A stretch of 64,000 nt of DNA, taken from contig JADJKL010000003.1 in the NCBI GenBank assembly GCA_016706055.1, positions 310,001-374,000 on the forward strand. Direction: 5' to 3'. The position numbers and the translations under genes are program-made. Positions 1 to 9,023 of this stretch are shown here, piece by piece. The notes beneath the pieces were generated by a model. It searched no databases. It was not told the DNA's origin and saw nothing but the letters and a program-made list of their open reading frames with translations. The DNA is from Chitinophagaceae bacterium (GTDB lineage: Bacteria > Bacteroidota > Bacteroidia > Chitinophagales > Chitinophagaceae). The first letter of the stretch is position 1. The number at the start of each line of letters is the position of its first letter.

Positions 1-117
1 GCTTGCAATAAATAGTAACAAAATAAGCCCAGCCAGTAAAAAAAGTATTACAGAAGTAAGAACACCTGCTACAACTGAGAAAATATTCCTGCCAGTTTGA
101 TTATTGGGGTTTTGCAT
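1..117 (-). CDS. N-terminus of an unidentified membrane protein (cut by window edge)
   Basis: An ATG (complement of 115-117) opens a frame that runs to the window edge for 39 codons without a stop. It begins MQNPNNQTGRNIF and then has one long hydrophobic stretch (about residues 14-38), which is an N-terminal membrane anchor or uncleaved signal. It is transcribed away from the acyl-CoA dehydrogenase, so positions 118-199 would be a divergent promoter region. The part visible is too short to name a family. Confidence 0.5.
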   Translation of the reverse strand, partial: MQNPNNQTGRNIFSVVAGVLTSVILFLLAGLILLLFIAS

Positions 118-149
118 AAACCAAATATCCTCCTTTTCCCCCAATCATT

Positions 150-157
150 TACCTTTG
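150..157 (+). promoter_or_regulatory. Bacteroidetes -7 promoter box for the acyl-CoA dehydrogenase gene
   Basis: TACCTTTG fits the TAnnTTTG -7 consensus of the Bacteroidetes primary sigma factor. No convincing TTTG -33 box is seen at the usual distance. The start codon follows 42 nt later, a normal leader length. Confidence 0.4.
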
Positions 158-199
158 CGGTGGTGAATCTAAAATCATAAACCTAAAATCTGCAATTGC

Positions 200-1384
200 A
201 TGGCCGCCCGTACAGATAATTTTACAAGTCCCGATTATTTTGGCGTAGATGAATTATTAACCGACGAACACAAACTCATCCGAGAGTCTGTCCGCAGTTA
301 TGTAAAAAAAGAAATTTCTCCCATTATAGAAGACTATGCACAGAAAGCTGAGTTCCCGCAGCAGATTGTAAAGCAGTTAGGTGACCTTGGTTGTTTTGGT
401 CCAACTGTTCCGGTAGAATATGGCGGCGGTGGTCTGGATTATATTTCTTACGGACTCATGATGCAGGAATTAGAAAGAGGAGATAGCGGTGTTCGTTCCA
501 CTGCTTCGGTGCAAGGTTCGTTAGTTATGTTTCCTATTTATCAATACGGAAGCGAGGAGCAGCGAAAAAAATATTTACCCAAACTGGCAAGTGGCGAATG
601 GCTTGGTTGTTTCGGACTAACTGAGCCTAATCATGGTAGTGACCCAAGTTCAATGCTTACGAATTATAAAGATGCTGGTGATCATGTAATATTGAATGGC
701 GCAAAAATGTGGATCAGCAATGCACCCTTTTCGCAGGTAGCTGTTGTGTGGGCAAAAGATGAAGCCGGTGAAATAAGAGGGTTGATTTTAGAAAGAGGAA
801 TGGAAGGTTTCACTACACCTACTACCCATGGCAAATGGAGTTTAAGAGCATCAGCTACCGGCGAATTAGTTTTTGATAATGTAAAAATTCCTAAAGAAAA
901 TATTTTCCCTAATGTAAAAGGATTGAAAGGCCCGCTGGGTTGTTTAACAAAAGCAAGATATGGCATTGCCTGGGGAGCAATCGGCGCTGCAATGGATTGT
1001 TATGATACGGCTTTACGCTATTCACAAGAGAGAGAACAATTCGGCAGATACATCGGAGGATTTCAGTTGCAACAAAAGAAGTTAGCAGAAATGGTAACTG
1101 AAATTACCAAGGCACAATTATTAAATTGGCGTTTAGGTGTTTTAATGAATGAAGGAAAAGTAACGCCACAGCAAGTAAGTATGGCGAAAAGAAATGCCTG
1201 TGAAGTAGCAACAAATATTTGCAGAGATGCTAGACAGATGCTCGGCGGTATGGGCATCACCGGCGAATATCCTGTAATGCGTCATATGATGAATTTGGAA
1301 AGTGTAATTACATACGAAGGCACACATGATATTCATTTGCTGATAACGGGTATGGATGTTACAGGGTTTAATGCATTTAAATAA
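200..1384 (+). CDS. Glutaryl-CoA dehydrogenase-type acyl-CoA dehydrogenase
   Basis: This is a 394-aa FAD-dependent acyl-CoA dehydrogenase of complete length. The sequence fits the glutaryl-CoA dehydrogenase branch, which oxidatively decarboxylates glutaryl-CoA to crotonyl-CoA in lysine/tryptophan degradation. Visible signatures are GCFGLTEPNHGSDP (the acyl-CoA dehydrogenase signature), RYGIAWG, LGGMGITGEY and the catalytic base Glu373 in TYEGTHDIH. Arg99 in VRSTASVQ corresponds to the arginine that binds the substrate's terminal carboxylate in human GCDH. It stands alone: no ETF or crotonase gene is nearby. The alternative is a related short-chain acyl-CoA dehydrogenase with another diacid-CoA substrate. 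Confidence 0.88.
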   Translation: MAARTDNFTSPDYFGVDELLTDEHKLIRESVRSYVKKEISPIIEDYAQKAEFPQQIVKQLGDLGCFGPTVPVEYGGGGLDYISYGLMMQELERGDSGVRSTASVQGSLVMFPIYQYGSEEQRKKYLPKLASGEWLGCFGLTEPNHGSDPSSMLTNYKDAGDHVILNGAKMWISNAPFSQVAVVWAKDEAGEIRGLILERGMEGFTTPTTHGKWSLRASATGELVFDNVKIPKENIFPNVKGLKGPLGCLTKARYGIAWGAIGAAMDCYDTALRYSQEREQFGRYIGGFQLQQKKLAEMVTEITKAQLLNWRLGVLMNEGKVTPQQVSMAKRNACEVATNICRDARQMLGGMGITGEYPVMRHMMNLESVITYEGTHDIHLLITGMDVTGFNAFK

Positions 1385-1678
1385 AACCCTCTGTCTCCCT
1401 AAAGGGAGGACTTAGATCAATCAATCATCAATGTTTTCAAAAGTTCTTTAAAGGTTAAGTTGAATAATTTTGTTACCAGCATCGGTTCTCTGAGCATCTT
1501 TTGTTGCGTCGCACTCTTCAACTTTCTGTTCGCTATTGATCAATATGTAAAATGGTTGTGTTTTGTAAGCTAATTTATTCAAAGGGTCCAAACAATTTTT
1601 ACCATAATTGAATGTTTGATAAACTCCCCTTTAGGGGAATAATGAATCTAAAACTATAAGACCATAACTGGGGGTTGT
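1385..1678. other. Intergenic stretch with short palindromes and a dispersed repeat
   Basis: No gene is seen. Two small hairpins lie near its ends, CTCCCT-aa-AGGGAG (1395-1408) and CCCCT-tt-AGGGG (1626-1637). TTGCGTCGCAC (1504-1514) followed ten bases later by TCTGTTC (1525-1531) recurs with the same spacing at 18511-18538. These look like small non-coding repeats. Confidence 0.5.
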
Positions 1679-2185
1679 ATGAAAATATTCTTAATAGGAT
1701 TTATGGGTTCCGGTAAAACACACTGGGGTCGTTTACTAAGCGAAAAACTTGGTATGCGTTTTTTTGACCTCGATGAGCAGATTATTGAACAGGCTGGAAA
1801 AACGATTAATGAAGTATTTGAAACCGAAGGCGAAGAGCAATTTCGATTAAGAGAAAAAGAGATATTACATATTATTACTGAAAGCCATGATAGTTTTGTG
1901 ATGGCATGTGGCGGAGGAGCACCTTGCTATTTTAATAATATCGTTTATATGAATCATTCCGGTACAACGGTATGGATTCATACACCTTTAGAAACAATAT
2001 TTGATAGACTCATTGAAGAAAAAGAAAAAAGACCACTAATAAAAAATCTTTCGGACGATCAGTTACAATCTTATATCAATAAAAAATTTGCTGATCGGAG
2101 AATTTATTATGAACAGGCAAAAATTGCTATTGACGAAGAGCCGATAGAAATAGAAAAATTAATCGATAAAATATTTCATGCATAA
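1679..2185 (+). CDS. aroK: Shikimate kinase
   Basis: A 168-aa shikimate kinase, which phosphorylates shikimate at the 3-hydroxyl with ATP in the chorismate pathway. Walker A GFMGSGKT is at residues 7-14, the shikimate-binding Asp32 lies in FFDLDE, the arginine-rich FRLRE follows near residue 56, and the GGG substrate loop is at 78-80 (ACGGGAP). The lid region carries KRPLI. Length is normal for the family. The last 8 bp overlap the DUF423 gene, so the two are probably co-transcribed. Confidence 0.93.
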   Translation: MKIFLIGFMGSGKTHWGRLLSEKLGMRFFDLDEQIIEQAGKTINEVFETEGEEQFRLREKEILHIITESHDSFVMACGGGAPCYFNNIVYMNHSGTTVWIHTPLETIFDRLIEEKEKRPLIKNLSDDQLQSYINKKFADRRIYYEQAKIAIDEEPIEIEKLIDKIFHA

Positions 2186-2570
2186 AAGTTTAATCATTAC
2201 CGCTGCTTTTTTTGGAGGGTTAGCTGTAGCCCTTGGAGCTTTTGGCGCACATGGGCTGGAAAAAATCACTACGGATGAAAAAATCCTACACGGATTTCAA
2301 ACCGGTGTTCAATACCAGATGTATCATGCCTTGGGATTACTGGCAATAGGTATTCTTGCAGATAAATATAAGAACAACTGGATTAGTTGGGCAGGTCGGA
2401 GTTTTATAACAGGCATCATATTGTTTTCAGGATCTCTTTACATACTTACCTTTTTGAAAATAGAAGATAATAGTGCTGTAAATATTGTAGGTCCTGTAAC
2501 TCCGGTTGGAGGTTTGTTTTTTATTGCCGGCTGGATATTTTTGCTTTTAGCGGTGTTGAAAAATAAATAA
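2178..2570 (+). CDS. DUF423 family membrane protein (YgdD-like)
   Basis: A 130-aa protein with about four hydrophobic segments and the DUF423 hallmark GALAVALGAFGAHGLE-like start (here LAVALGAFGAHGLEK) and FQTGVQYQMYHALG. The family is a widespread inner-membrane protein of unknown function. It begins inside the end of aroK. Its stop codon directly abuts the stop codon of the convergent histidine-kinase gene, with no intervening base. Confidence 0.88.
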   Translation: MHKSLIITAAFFGGLAVALGAFGAHGLEKITTDEKILHGFQTGVQYQMYHALGLLAIGILADKYKNNWISWAGRSFITGIILFSGSLYILTFLKIEDNSAVNIVGPVTPVGGLFFIAGWIFLLLAVLKNK

Positions 2571-4481
2571 CTATAGCGGTAGCTCAAGAGTGGTAATAGT
2601 GCCATTATTATTTTCTATTGAAAATGTGCCCCCGATATTTTCCATTCTCTTAGCAATATTTTTTAATCCGTTTCCGAACTGTCTGATGTTTTCCTTGTCA
2701 ATTCCCTTCCCATTATCAGACACCTGAATTTTTAAACTACTATCTATTTCAATTGTAATAGTAACATTGCTGGCTTTGGCATGTTTTAAGACATTATTTA
2801 GCGTCTCTTTTAGCGAAAGAAAAATATTTCTTCGTTTATCTCCAGTTATCTCAGTTGTAGGAATTATTGGCGGTGCATTTACACTGCAATCAACATCAGT
2901 ATTCTCAAAATAGTCAATAGAATATGCTCTGATGTAGGATATAAGATTATCCAAAGTGTCATTGCCGATGTTCATACTCCAGATGATGGCATTCATTTTA
3001 TTTAATACATCATCGGCAGAAGAAGATATTTTATCAATTTCAACTGGAGTATTCTCTTTCATTTTATTCCGGGCAATTTCACTCATTAGTCTTATGGCTG
3101 TCATGCCTGATCCTAATTCATCATGCATATCAGCAGAAATGCGTTGCCTTTCTTCCTGTTGTGCTTTGTAAACCGCAATTTCCTTTTCGTATTCCTGTAA
3201 AAGATTCTGGGCTTTTAAATTTTCCCTTTCTTTTGTTTGTTCTATAATTCTTATGTTGTTTTTGTAATTTAATGCAGATAAAAAGAAAACAAGTTCGAGA
3301 AAAAGGCCGAATTCATAATAGAAAAGTGATGATCCTAATGCTCCGGGAATGGATATGAAAAAAGATCGCATTAGTACTGCTGCAAACGAAATGATGGAAA
3401 ATAGTAGCAGACATAAATTCCCCCAAAACAAGTAACGCAATAATTTATCTTTCCAATGGTTGAAGCTATAAACTAGAAAAATAATCACCATTATCAGTAG
3501 TAGGAATTTTGTAACAGTTTCAATAAGGTTCTCTAATACGTAGTTGTCGGTCAGATAGTGAAAAAAAGTATATGACACCATAGCCGCTAAAAGAAAGAAA
3601 GTACCGGCAGTATAAAGTTTATACAAAAAAGGATATTTAGATTTTGTGCCAAGAAATATTTTCATAAAGACCATATAGAATATGATTCCTATATTCATGA
3701 GAATAAAATCTAAATAGCTTTCAAGAAAAAAGCTGGCTCTTGTTATGCGAAAGTTGAATATAGCTTTTGTAAGAAGCATTGCCCCTAGAAAAAGTGCATA
3801 AGCGGAATAATAAAGAAATTCTCTGTTTGCACCTTGAATAAAGTTTGCAATTGAAAAAAGAATCATCATCAATAATAAGCCACAAAAAAGAAAAGTAAAT
3901 AGATTGTCTTGATCATGATCACTTCTTATTTCTGCAATAAAGGAATTAATATGATCGGTATTCACCAATCGAGGCCGAATAGAATTGATATAAGTTTTTA
4001 AAAATGTTAGCTCTGCCACGATGGTGGAAGAATCAAAAGGATTTAATGTAATAAGTCTGTAGCCAATACTATCCGGATTATTTGGCAGCACATTCGGTAT
4101 CTTGTTAACCGAAGAACCGTTTAATTTATATAACTGAATATTGGTGTAATAAAAACCCGGGAAGAAATAAATTGAACTGATGGTGTCTGCCGTATTCTGG
4201 ATATTGAATTTTAATAACAGTTTCTTTGTTACATATTTATCTGGAATTAAGCCTTTGAATTTTACCTTTGGTTCAAATTTCAGTTTGTTATATTCTTTCT
4301 GCAATTCAAAAGATGGGTTTACAAAAACACTGCTTACACTTCCAGCTATTGATTTTGCTACGGTAATTTTATTCAAATTAATGTACGCATTGAAACTGCT
4401 GTCCTGAGCAAGGCTGGTAATGCCTGACATTATCAAGCAAATACTTATTAGTAAACGAAAATGCCAATTGTTCTTTTGCAT
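2571..4481 (-). CDS. 7TMR-DISM sensor histidine kinase, NarL-type
   Basis: A 636-aa protein with a signal peptide (residues 1-25), a periplasmic beta-rich 7TMR-DISM extracellular region (about 50-180), seven membrane segments (about 190-400), a coiled coil, a HisKA_3 dimerisation domain with His453 in ADMHDELG, and a C-terminal HATPase domain with DNGKGID and GNGLKN boxes. Architecture and the HDELG box place it with two-component kinases that partner LuxR/NarL-type regulators. No regulator is adjacent, so it is an orphan kinase here. The ligand of the periplasmic domain cannot be told from sequence; carbohydrates are suggested for some relatives. Confidence 0.88.
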   Translation of the reverse strand: MQKNNWHFRLLISICLIMSGITSLAQDSSFNAYINLNKITVAKSIAGSVSSVFVNPSFELQKEYNKLKFEPKVKFKGLIPDKYVTKKLLLKFNIQNTADTISSIYFFPGFYYTNIQLYKLNGSSVNKIPNVLPNNPDSIGYRLITLNPFDSSTIVAELTFLKTYINSIRPRLVNTDHINSFIAEIRSDHDQDNLFTFLFCGLLLMMILFSIANFIQGANREFLYYSAYALFLGAMLLTKAIFNFRITRASFFLESYLDFILMNIGIIFYMVFMKIFLGTKSKYPFLYKLYTAGTFFLLAAMVSYTFFHYLTDNYVLENLIETVTKFLLLIMVIIFLVYSFNHWKDKLLRYLFWGNLCLLLFSIISFAAVLMRSFFISIPGALGSSLFYYEFGLFLELVFFLSALNYKNNIRIIEQTKERENLKAQNLLQEYEKEIAVYKAQQEERQRISADMHDELGSGMTAIRLMSEIARNKMKENTPVEIDKISSSADDVLNKMNAIIWSMNIGNDTLDNLISYIRAYSIDYFENTDVDCSVNAPPIIPTTEITGDKRRNIFLSLKETLNNVLKHAKASNVTITIEIDSSLKIQVSDNGKGIDKENIRQFGNGLKNIAKRMENIGGTFSIENNNGTITTLELPL

Positions 4482-4669
4482 ACAGGTAGCGTAACTTATC
4501 TTTCAAATGTAATGCATAGGTTTTGTATGCTGTAGTTTCTGGCATACCACTTTCAGGTAATAATTTCCAGATATAACAATTAATCTGGTTCCTTTCTATT
4601 ATTATGCCGATGTAGCAGCCGTTTAGGCCAATGTAATTGGACTATTACGGATGCACAATCGGTATAAAA

Positions 4670-4701
4670 TTTCAAACAGAAATCCTGAAATAGTATCTTT
4701 G
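4670..4701 (+). promoter_or_regulatory. Promoter of ftsK, apparently leaderless
   Basis: TATCTTTG at 4694-4701 matches the -7 consensus. TTTC at 4670-4673, 20 nt upstream, is one base from the -33 TTTG. The ATG at 4707 is only 5 nt beyond the box, so transcription would begin at or next to the start codon. Confidence 0.55.
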
Positions 4702-4706
4702 CCGCC

Positions 4707-5384
4707 ATGGCTAATAAGCTGAAAAAGAAAGTAAAAAGCACTCCTGCGAAAAAACCGGCCAATTCTGATGTAAAACCGTTTCGCCCTGAAAAGGATGAGA
4801 AACTGGATTTGAAAGCAATTGCCCGGGATGAACGTACCTGGAAAATTATCGGAACAGTTTCATTATTGCTGGCGATATTCTTATTTATATCCTTCTGTTC
4901 TTACTTGTTTACATGGAAGGAAGACCAGGCCATTGCAAGCCAAGGCTTTTCGGCTTTGTTAGATAATGATAAGCCTGTGGCTAATCTACTGGGCCGTTTC
5001 GGGGCAGTGATGTCCTACTTTTTCATCTTCAAGGCTTTTGGACTTGCCTCGTTCCTTATCTGCACTTTCTTTTTTGTAGTCGGTGTGAATCTACTTTTCA
5101 GACGCAAAGTATTTTCTATCTGGCGAAACCTTAAGTATGTTACGCTGGGACTATTAGTGTTATCAGTTTCACTAGCTTTTATTTTTTCCAATAGCGATTT
5201 TGCATTTGGTGGTGGCGTTGGTAATATGATAAGCGGAAAACTGGTTGGAGCCATGGGAACTTTGGAACCGCAGCAGTTTTATTATTATTGGCAATTGGGT
5301 ACTTTATCTGGCAATTTAACCCAGCTCTTAAGCTTCCTGAAAAATTGGAGGCAAAAGCTAACAGTAATGAAGAGAGCAATTTAG
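4707..5384 (+). CDS. ftsK: FtsK DNA translocase, N-terminal membrane part (frameshifted gene, part 1 of 3)
   Basis: FtsK/SpoIIIE pumps DNA at the division septum and activates XerCD recombination. This part holds a basic cytoplasmic start and the first membrane segments (about residues 47-70, 95-130, 145-165). True coding in this frame ends near 5257: the next frame continues with GTAAVLLLLAIGYFIW, the last membrane helix, so one base is missing around 5257-5264. Everything after about residue 184 here is out of frame. Restoring this and the second lost base gives an intact protein of about 848 aa. Confidence 0.85.
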   Translation: MANKLKKKVKSTPAKKPANSDVKPFRPEKDEKLDLKAIARDERTWKIIGTVSLLLAIFLFISFCSYLFTWKEDQAIASQGFSALLDNDKPVANLLGRFGAVMSYFFIFKAFGLASFLICTFFFVVGVNLLFRRKVFSIWRNLKYVTLGLLVLSVSLAFIFSNSDFAFGGGVGNMISGKLVGAMGTLEPQQFYYYWQLGTLSGNLTQLLSFLKNWRQKLTVMKRAI

Positions 5385-6673
5385 AGACTGCAGTAATTCC
5401 TGATACTGAGAAAACAAGTGTTAATGATCTTTATACAAATAAGGAAGATGCTGGAAAGAAAAGCAGTTCTGTTTTTGCAGATGGCTCTGTTGTTATCAAT
5501 TTTCCGGATGAAGAGCCGATGCATGATTTTAAAATGATAGAAAAGGATGAGCCGGAAGAAGATATTCAGCAAGAAGTAAAGAATGATACTGCTGATTTGG
5601 ATATAGATGATGAGCCAGTAGAGATTTTGCCACCTGCAAAAGAAAAACCAGTGGCTAAAACATCTGATGATGCGTTGGAGTTGGAAATAAAAGTGGTACC
5701 TGATGAATTGGAGGAAGAAGAAGAAGACAAAGTTGTGGAGAATTTACCGCCGTATGAACCAACACTGGATTTGAGAGATTACAAATATCCCCAGCTAACA
5801 TTATTAGAGGCACATGGTAGCGAAAAAATAATTCAGGATACTAACGAATTGCAGAATAATAAGAACCAGATTATTGAAACACTGAGAAATTATTCTATCG
5901 AGATTCAGAAGATCAGTGCAACAGTTGGTCCAACAGTTACACTATATGAAATTGTACCTGCCCCAGGTGTAAGAATTTCAAAAATTAAAAATCTGGAAGA
6001 TGATATTGCTCTAAGCCTAGCGGCATTGGGTATACGTATCATTGCACCCATTCCCGGCAAAGGAACCATTGGTATAGAAGTGCCGAATGTAAGAAAGACG
6101 ATAGTGAGTATGAAATCTATGTTGTCGTCAGAAAAATTTCAGAATAATAAATACAGCTTGCCAATTGCTATTGGTAAAAAAATTGATAATGAAAACTTCA
6201 TTGTTGACCTTACTTCGATGCCGCACTTATTGATGGCAGGAGCCACAGGACAGGGTAAATCCGTAGGTTTAAATGCAATTCTAGTTTCATTATTATACAA
6301 GAAGCATCCATCACACCTGAAGTTTGTGTTGATTGATCCAAAAAAAGTAGAGCTTAGTGTTTACAGGCATATTGAAAAACATTTTTTGGCGAAGCTGCCT
6401 GGTGAAGAAGATGCTATCATAACCGATACAAAGAAAGTAGTGCATACATTAAATGCTTTGTGTATTGAAATGGATAATCGCTACGATCTTTTGAAAGAAG
6501 CTGGTGCCAGAAATATCAAAGAGTACAATGAGAAATTTATCAAACGCAGGTTGAATCCGCAGAAAGGGCATCAGTATCTTCCGTTTATTGTATTGGTTAT
6601 TGATGAGTTTGCAGATCTGATTATGACAGCGGGAAAGAAATCGAAATGCCGATTGCCCGATTGGCACAGTTAG
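5288..6673 (+). CDS. ftsK: FtsK DNA translocase, linker and motor part (part 2 of 3)
   Basis: In-frame coding actually resumes near 5261; the listed start is an internal TTG. The part has an acidic low-complexity linker (about residues 20-160), the alpha domain, and the beta RecA-like motor with Walker A GATGQGKS (about 318-325) and Walker B LVIDEFADL. It ends out of frame because a G is missing in the run at 6640-6643: observed GCGGGAAAG should read GCGGGGAAAG, giving the conserved GKEIEMPIARLAQLARA. Confidence 0.87.
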   Translation: MAIGYFIWQFNPALKLPEKLEAKANSNEESNLETAVIPDTEKTSVNDLYTNKEDAGKKSSSVFADGSVVINFPDEEPMHDFKMIEKDEPEEDIQQEVKNDTADLDIDDEPVEILPPAKEKPVAKTSDDALELEIKVVPDELEEEEEDKVVENLPPYEPTLDLRDYKYPQLTLLEAHGSEKIIQDTNELQNNKNQIIETLRNYSIEIQKISATVGPTVTLYEIVPAPGVRISKIKNLEDDIALSLAALGIRIIAPIPGKGTIGIEVPNVRKTIVSMKSMLSSEKFQNNKYSLPIAIGKKIDNENFIVDLTSMPHLLMAGATGQGKSVGLNAILVSLLYKKHPSHLKFVLIDPKKVELSVYRHIEKHFLAKLPGEEDAIITDTKKVVHTLNALCIEMDNRYDLLKEAGARNIKEYNEKFIKRRLNPQKGHQYLPFIVLVIDEFADLIMTAGKKSKCRLPDWHS

Positions 6674-7251
6674 CAAGGGCGGTAGGTATTCATTTGATAA
6701 TTGCTACGCAACGTCCTTCAGTTAATATTATTACCGGAACCATCAAAGCCAATTTCCCTTCAAGAATAGCTTTTAAAGTGTCGAGCAAAATTGACTCAAG
6801 GACTATTCTTGATGCAGGTGGCGCCGAACAATTGATTGGTAAAGGTGATATGCTTATCTCGCATAATGGTGAACTGACCCGTTTACAGTGTGCATTTGTA
6901 GATACTCCTGAAGTGGAGGAAGTGGTGGAATTTATCGGCAACCAAAGAGGCTATCCACAGGCATTTTTATTACCTGAATATATTGATGAAAAAGAATTGG
7001 AAGGAAAAGGTTTTGATCTTTCTGACCGTGATGCTCTTTTTGAAGATGCTGCCAGATTAATTGTACAGAATCAAATTGGCTCTACCTCTTTATTGCAACG
7101 CAGAATGAAATTGGGCTATAACAGAGCTGGCAGATTAATGGATCAGCTGGAAGCAGCTGGAATTGTTGGTCCAAACCAAGGAAGTAAAGCAAGAGATGTG
7201 CTGATTAAAACCGAAATGGAACTGCAGCAGCATTTGGATATGATTGGTTAG
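6646..7251 (+). CDS. ftsK: FtsK DNA translocase, motor C-terminus and gamma domain (part 3 of 3)
   Basis: It continues the motor (ARLAQLARAVG, IATQRPSVNIITG, the GAEQLIGKGDML box) and ends with the winged-helix gamma domain (QRRMKLGYNRAGRLMDQLE) that reads polar KOPS sequences and contacts XerD. The stop at 7251 is the natural end of the family. The LolA-like gene follows on the same strand after 254 bp with its own -7 box. Confidence 0.88.
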   Translation: MPIARLAQLARAVGIHLIIATQRPSVNIITGTIKANFPSRIAFKVSSKIDSRTILDAGGAEQLIGKGDMLISHNGELTRLQCAFVDTPEVEEVVEFIGNQRGYPQAFLLPEYIDEKELEGKGFDLSDRDALFEDAARLIVQNQIGSTSLLQRRMKLGYNRAGRLMDQLEAAGIVGPNQGSKARDVLIKTEMELQQHLDMIG

Positions 7252-7435
7252 CCCTTTAGGTAGTGTCTCAGTTTGAAAATTGCCGTATTGAATTGCTTGA
7301 CCATAGTCACAGGGTTTTACACTGTAGTCCGTTAGAAGGTTGTTAAGAAAATGCATTGATTTGCAACCCGGTACGGTCATTGTCTGTCATACACTGTGCT
7401 ACGAAGCTTTAGCGAAGTAGTAAAGCCGATATTGT

Positions 7436-7443
7436 TACCTTTG
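7436..7443 (+). promoter_or_regulatory. -7 promoter box for the LolA-like gene
   Basis: TACCTTTG matches TAnnTTTG and lies 62 nt before the chosen ATG. The -33 position has no clear TTTG. Just upstream, 7400-7421 forms an imperfect palindrome (CTACGAAGCT / AGCGAAGTAG) of unknown role. Confidence 0.4.
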
Positions 7444-7505
7444 ACCGTCTTGAAGACTAATGCAGATTGTATTTGTTACAGAGACAGCCACACAAACTTT
7501 TAGAA

Positions 7506-8153
7506 ATGAAGAAAGTATACCTATTAGCCTCTCTATTTATCGTATCTATTATTTCCAATGCACAAAACAGCGATCCGGCCGCAAAGGCCATTTTAGATGC
7601 GGTTAGTGCTAAATTCAAAACATTTTCTACAGTACAAGCTGACTTTTCTTACAAAGTTGAAAATGCAGCAGGCAAAGCCCTTTCTACCAAAACTGGTAAG
7701 ATAATTATGAAAGGAACGAAGTATAAAGTGAATTTCAGCGGACAGGAAATATTTTGCAATGGCACTACCGTTTGGAATTATGATAAATCGGTAAATGAAG
7801 TAACGATCAGTGAACTTGATGCTTCCAGTGGAATGATTACGCCTCAGAAATTATTTACTAATTTTTACGATAATGATTTTCGCTATATATTAAATGGCGA
7901 GAAAAAAGTTGGATCAAAAACAGTTCAGGAAATTGAATTAACGCCAAAAGATAAAAGCAAGCCTTTTCATAAAGTATATGTGCAGGTAGATAAAGCGGCA
8001 AAAACAATTTACAGCACAAAGGTTTTAGAAAATGCTGGCAACAGATATATCTATACTGTTACCACCATGAAAACAAATGCTGCATTAGCAGATGCTATGT
8101 TTACGTTTGATAAAAGCAAATATCCAGGAGTAGAAGTAGTTGATTTGCGATAA
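7506..8153 (+). CDS. LolA-like outer-membrane lipoprotein carrier protein
   Basis: A 215-aa secreted protein of the LolA family, which ferries lipoproteins through the periplasm to the outer membrane. The start is placed at 7506 (MKKVYLLASLF), because this gives a clean signal peptide ending in SNAQ; the open frame extends 13 codons further upstream without one. The mature part has the alternating beta-strand pattern of LolA (SGQEIFCNGTTVWNYD, FRYILNGEKKVG, IELTPKDKSKPF). No LolB is expected in Bacteroidota. It is monocistronic, with a terminator directly behind it. Confidence 0.8.
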   Translation: MKKVYLLASLFIVSIISNAQNSDPAAKAILDAVSAKFKTFSTVQADFSYKVENAAGKALSTKTGKIIMKGTKYKVNFSGQEIFCNGTTVWNYDKSVNEVTISELDASSGMITPQKLFTNFYDNDFRYILNGEKKVGSKTVQEIELTPKDKSKPFHKVYVQVDKAAKTIYSTKVLENAGNRYIYTVTTMKTNAALADAMFTFDKSKYPGVEVVDLR

Positions 8154-8176
8154 ATATCAGCGATTAAAAATATTTG

Positions 8177-8207
8177 AAAGGATTCTGTGAAAACGGAGTC
8201 CTTTTTT
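8177..8207 (+). terminator. Rho-independent terminator of the LolA-like gene
   Basis: AAAGGATTC (8177-8185) pairs with GGAGTCCTTT (8195-8204), with one G-T pair, and is followed by a run of T. It begins 24 nt after the stop codon. Confidence 0.75.
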
Positions 8208-8240
8208 GTCTATTAATTTTTTGAGTTGCCTCCTGTTTAT

Positions 8241-8885
8241 TCAGGCAATCGATTTTTCTTCAAGTTTGAATGGTAGATATGGAACTAGACTGTCAATGTA
8301 ATCCCAAAAATTCTTATCCGCTTGTTCATGAGGAAAATATATTGTTGGAGAACAAGCCTTGCCTCTAGAAAACCAAATGAGCAAAGGAGATCTGTTCTTG
8401 GTTTTGTAATAATATCCTATTTGTCGGGTCAATTAACTTGAAATTATAAGTAAAAAGTCCAGTGGTCCAAAGTTTGACTTTGGCATAGCGTTATCAATAA
8501 TGTATTTAATAACTTCGTATAATTTGTCTTTTGAAAACGCCCATGTGTATTTAGTTGTTGAGTCCGGTTGTCCACTGGGATAATGATAGGAAAGGGGTTC
8601 TGAAATAGATAGACCAAAACGTTCAGTTGTCTTTTTAATAATACCAAGAAGCGGGGATCGGTTTCACAACGCTAATGCTCTCAACTCAACTTTATCTGGC
8701 TCTTGAATGTTTGTCATAGTGAAGGACTGCAAAAAAACATCAATGTCTTTAAGGATGTCTTTAAACTTTGTTTTATTAAACTTTTGTGTTGTCCTGCCTT
8801 TAGAAGAGTGACTATGGTTTTTCTCTTTATTTCCCAGCAAGGAAGGGGACGTTGCGTTTCGGTTTATAATTTTATGATTAATAAA
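8241..8885 (-). pseudogene. Decayed unknown gene, one frame broken by TGA and TAA
   Basis: One minus-strand frame reads like a real protein over about 214 codons (for example HSHSSKGRTTQKFNKTKF, YPSGQPDSTTKYTWAFSKDK, PHEQADKNFWDYIDSLVPY) but contains an in-frame TGA near 8665 and a TAA near 8433, and lacks a start codon. Just before the TAA the next frame gives YNFKLIDPTN, which suggests indels as well as stops. I do not recognise the family. Together with the fragments at 9024-9516 it suggests relics of accessory genes. Antisense frames here (such as 8703-8891 +) have no better claim. Confidence 0.45.
8827..8856 (-). repeat. Copy of a dispersed GCAACGTCC repeat
   Basis: On the minus strand this reads CGCAACGTCCCCTTC then TTGCTGGGAAATAA. 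Related copies in the opposite orientation are at 8934-8968 and 21153-21190. It sits within the decayed gene remnant. Confidence 0.5.
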
Positions 8886-8933
8886 CTATGATTAAAAATA
8901 AAGAAAATGGCTGTTAATTTTAATGGGGTCATA

Positions 8934-8968
8934 CGCAACGTCCGAAAAGCGATTTGTTGTTGGGAAAG
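8934..8968 (+). repeat. Diverged copy of the GCAACGTCC repeat
   Basis: It has CGCAACGTCC and, after a spacer, TTGTTGGGAAA, inverted relative to the copy at 8827-8856 with about 77 nt between them. No gene is seen between 8886 and 9023 beyond these repeats. Confidence 0.4.
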
Positions 8969-9023
8969 AAAATTAAAAACATTTTCTATTGCCCGTATTT
9001 TGACAAGCCGATGTTAGGATAGT

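Noticed and set aside
682..1336. Minus-strand open frames inside the acyl-CoA dehydrogenase gene
   Set aside because: They lie wholly antisense to a complete, strongly conserved enzyme and show no protein features of their own.
4707..7251. Programmed frameshifting in ftsK
   Set aside because: Neither site has a slippery heptamer with a downstream structure, and the same kind of indel affects many unrelated genes here.
7400..7421. Insertion-sequence end upstream of the LolA-like gene
   Set aside because: The palindrome is short and imperfect, with no transposase remnant or target duplication nearby.
8433..8667. TGA as a recoded (selenocysteine or pyrrolysine-like) codon in the 8241-8885 frame
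   Set aside because: No SECIS-like hairpin is visible, a TAA interrupts the same frame later and the start is missing; decay explains it more simply.
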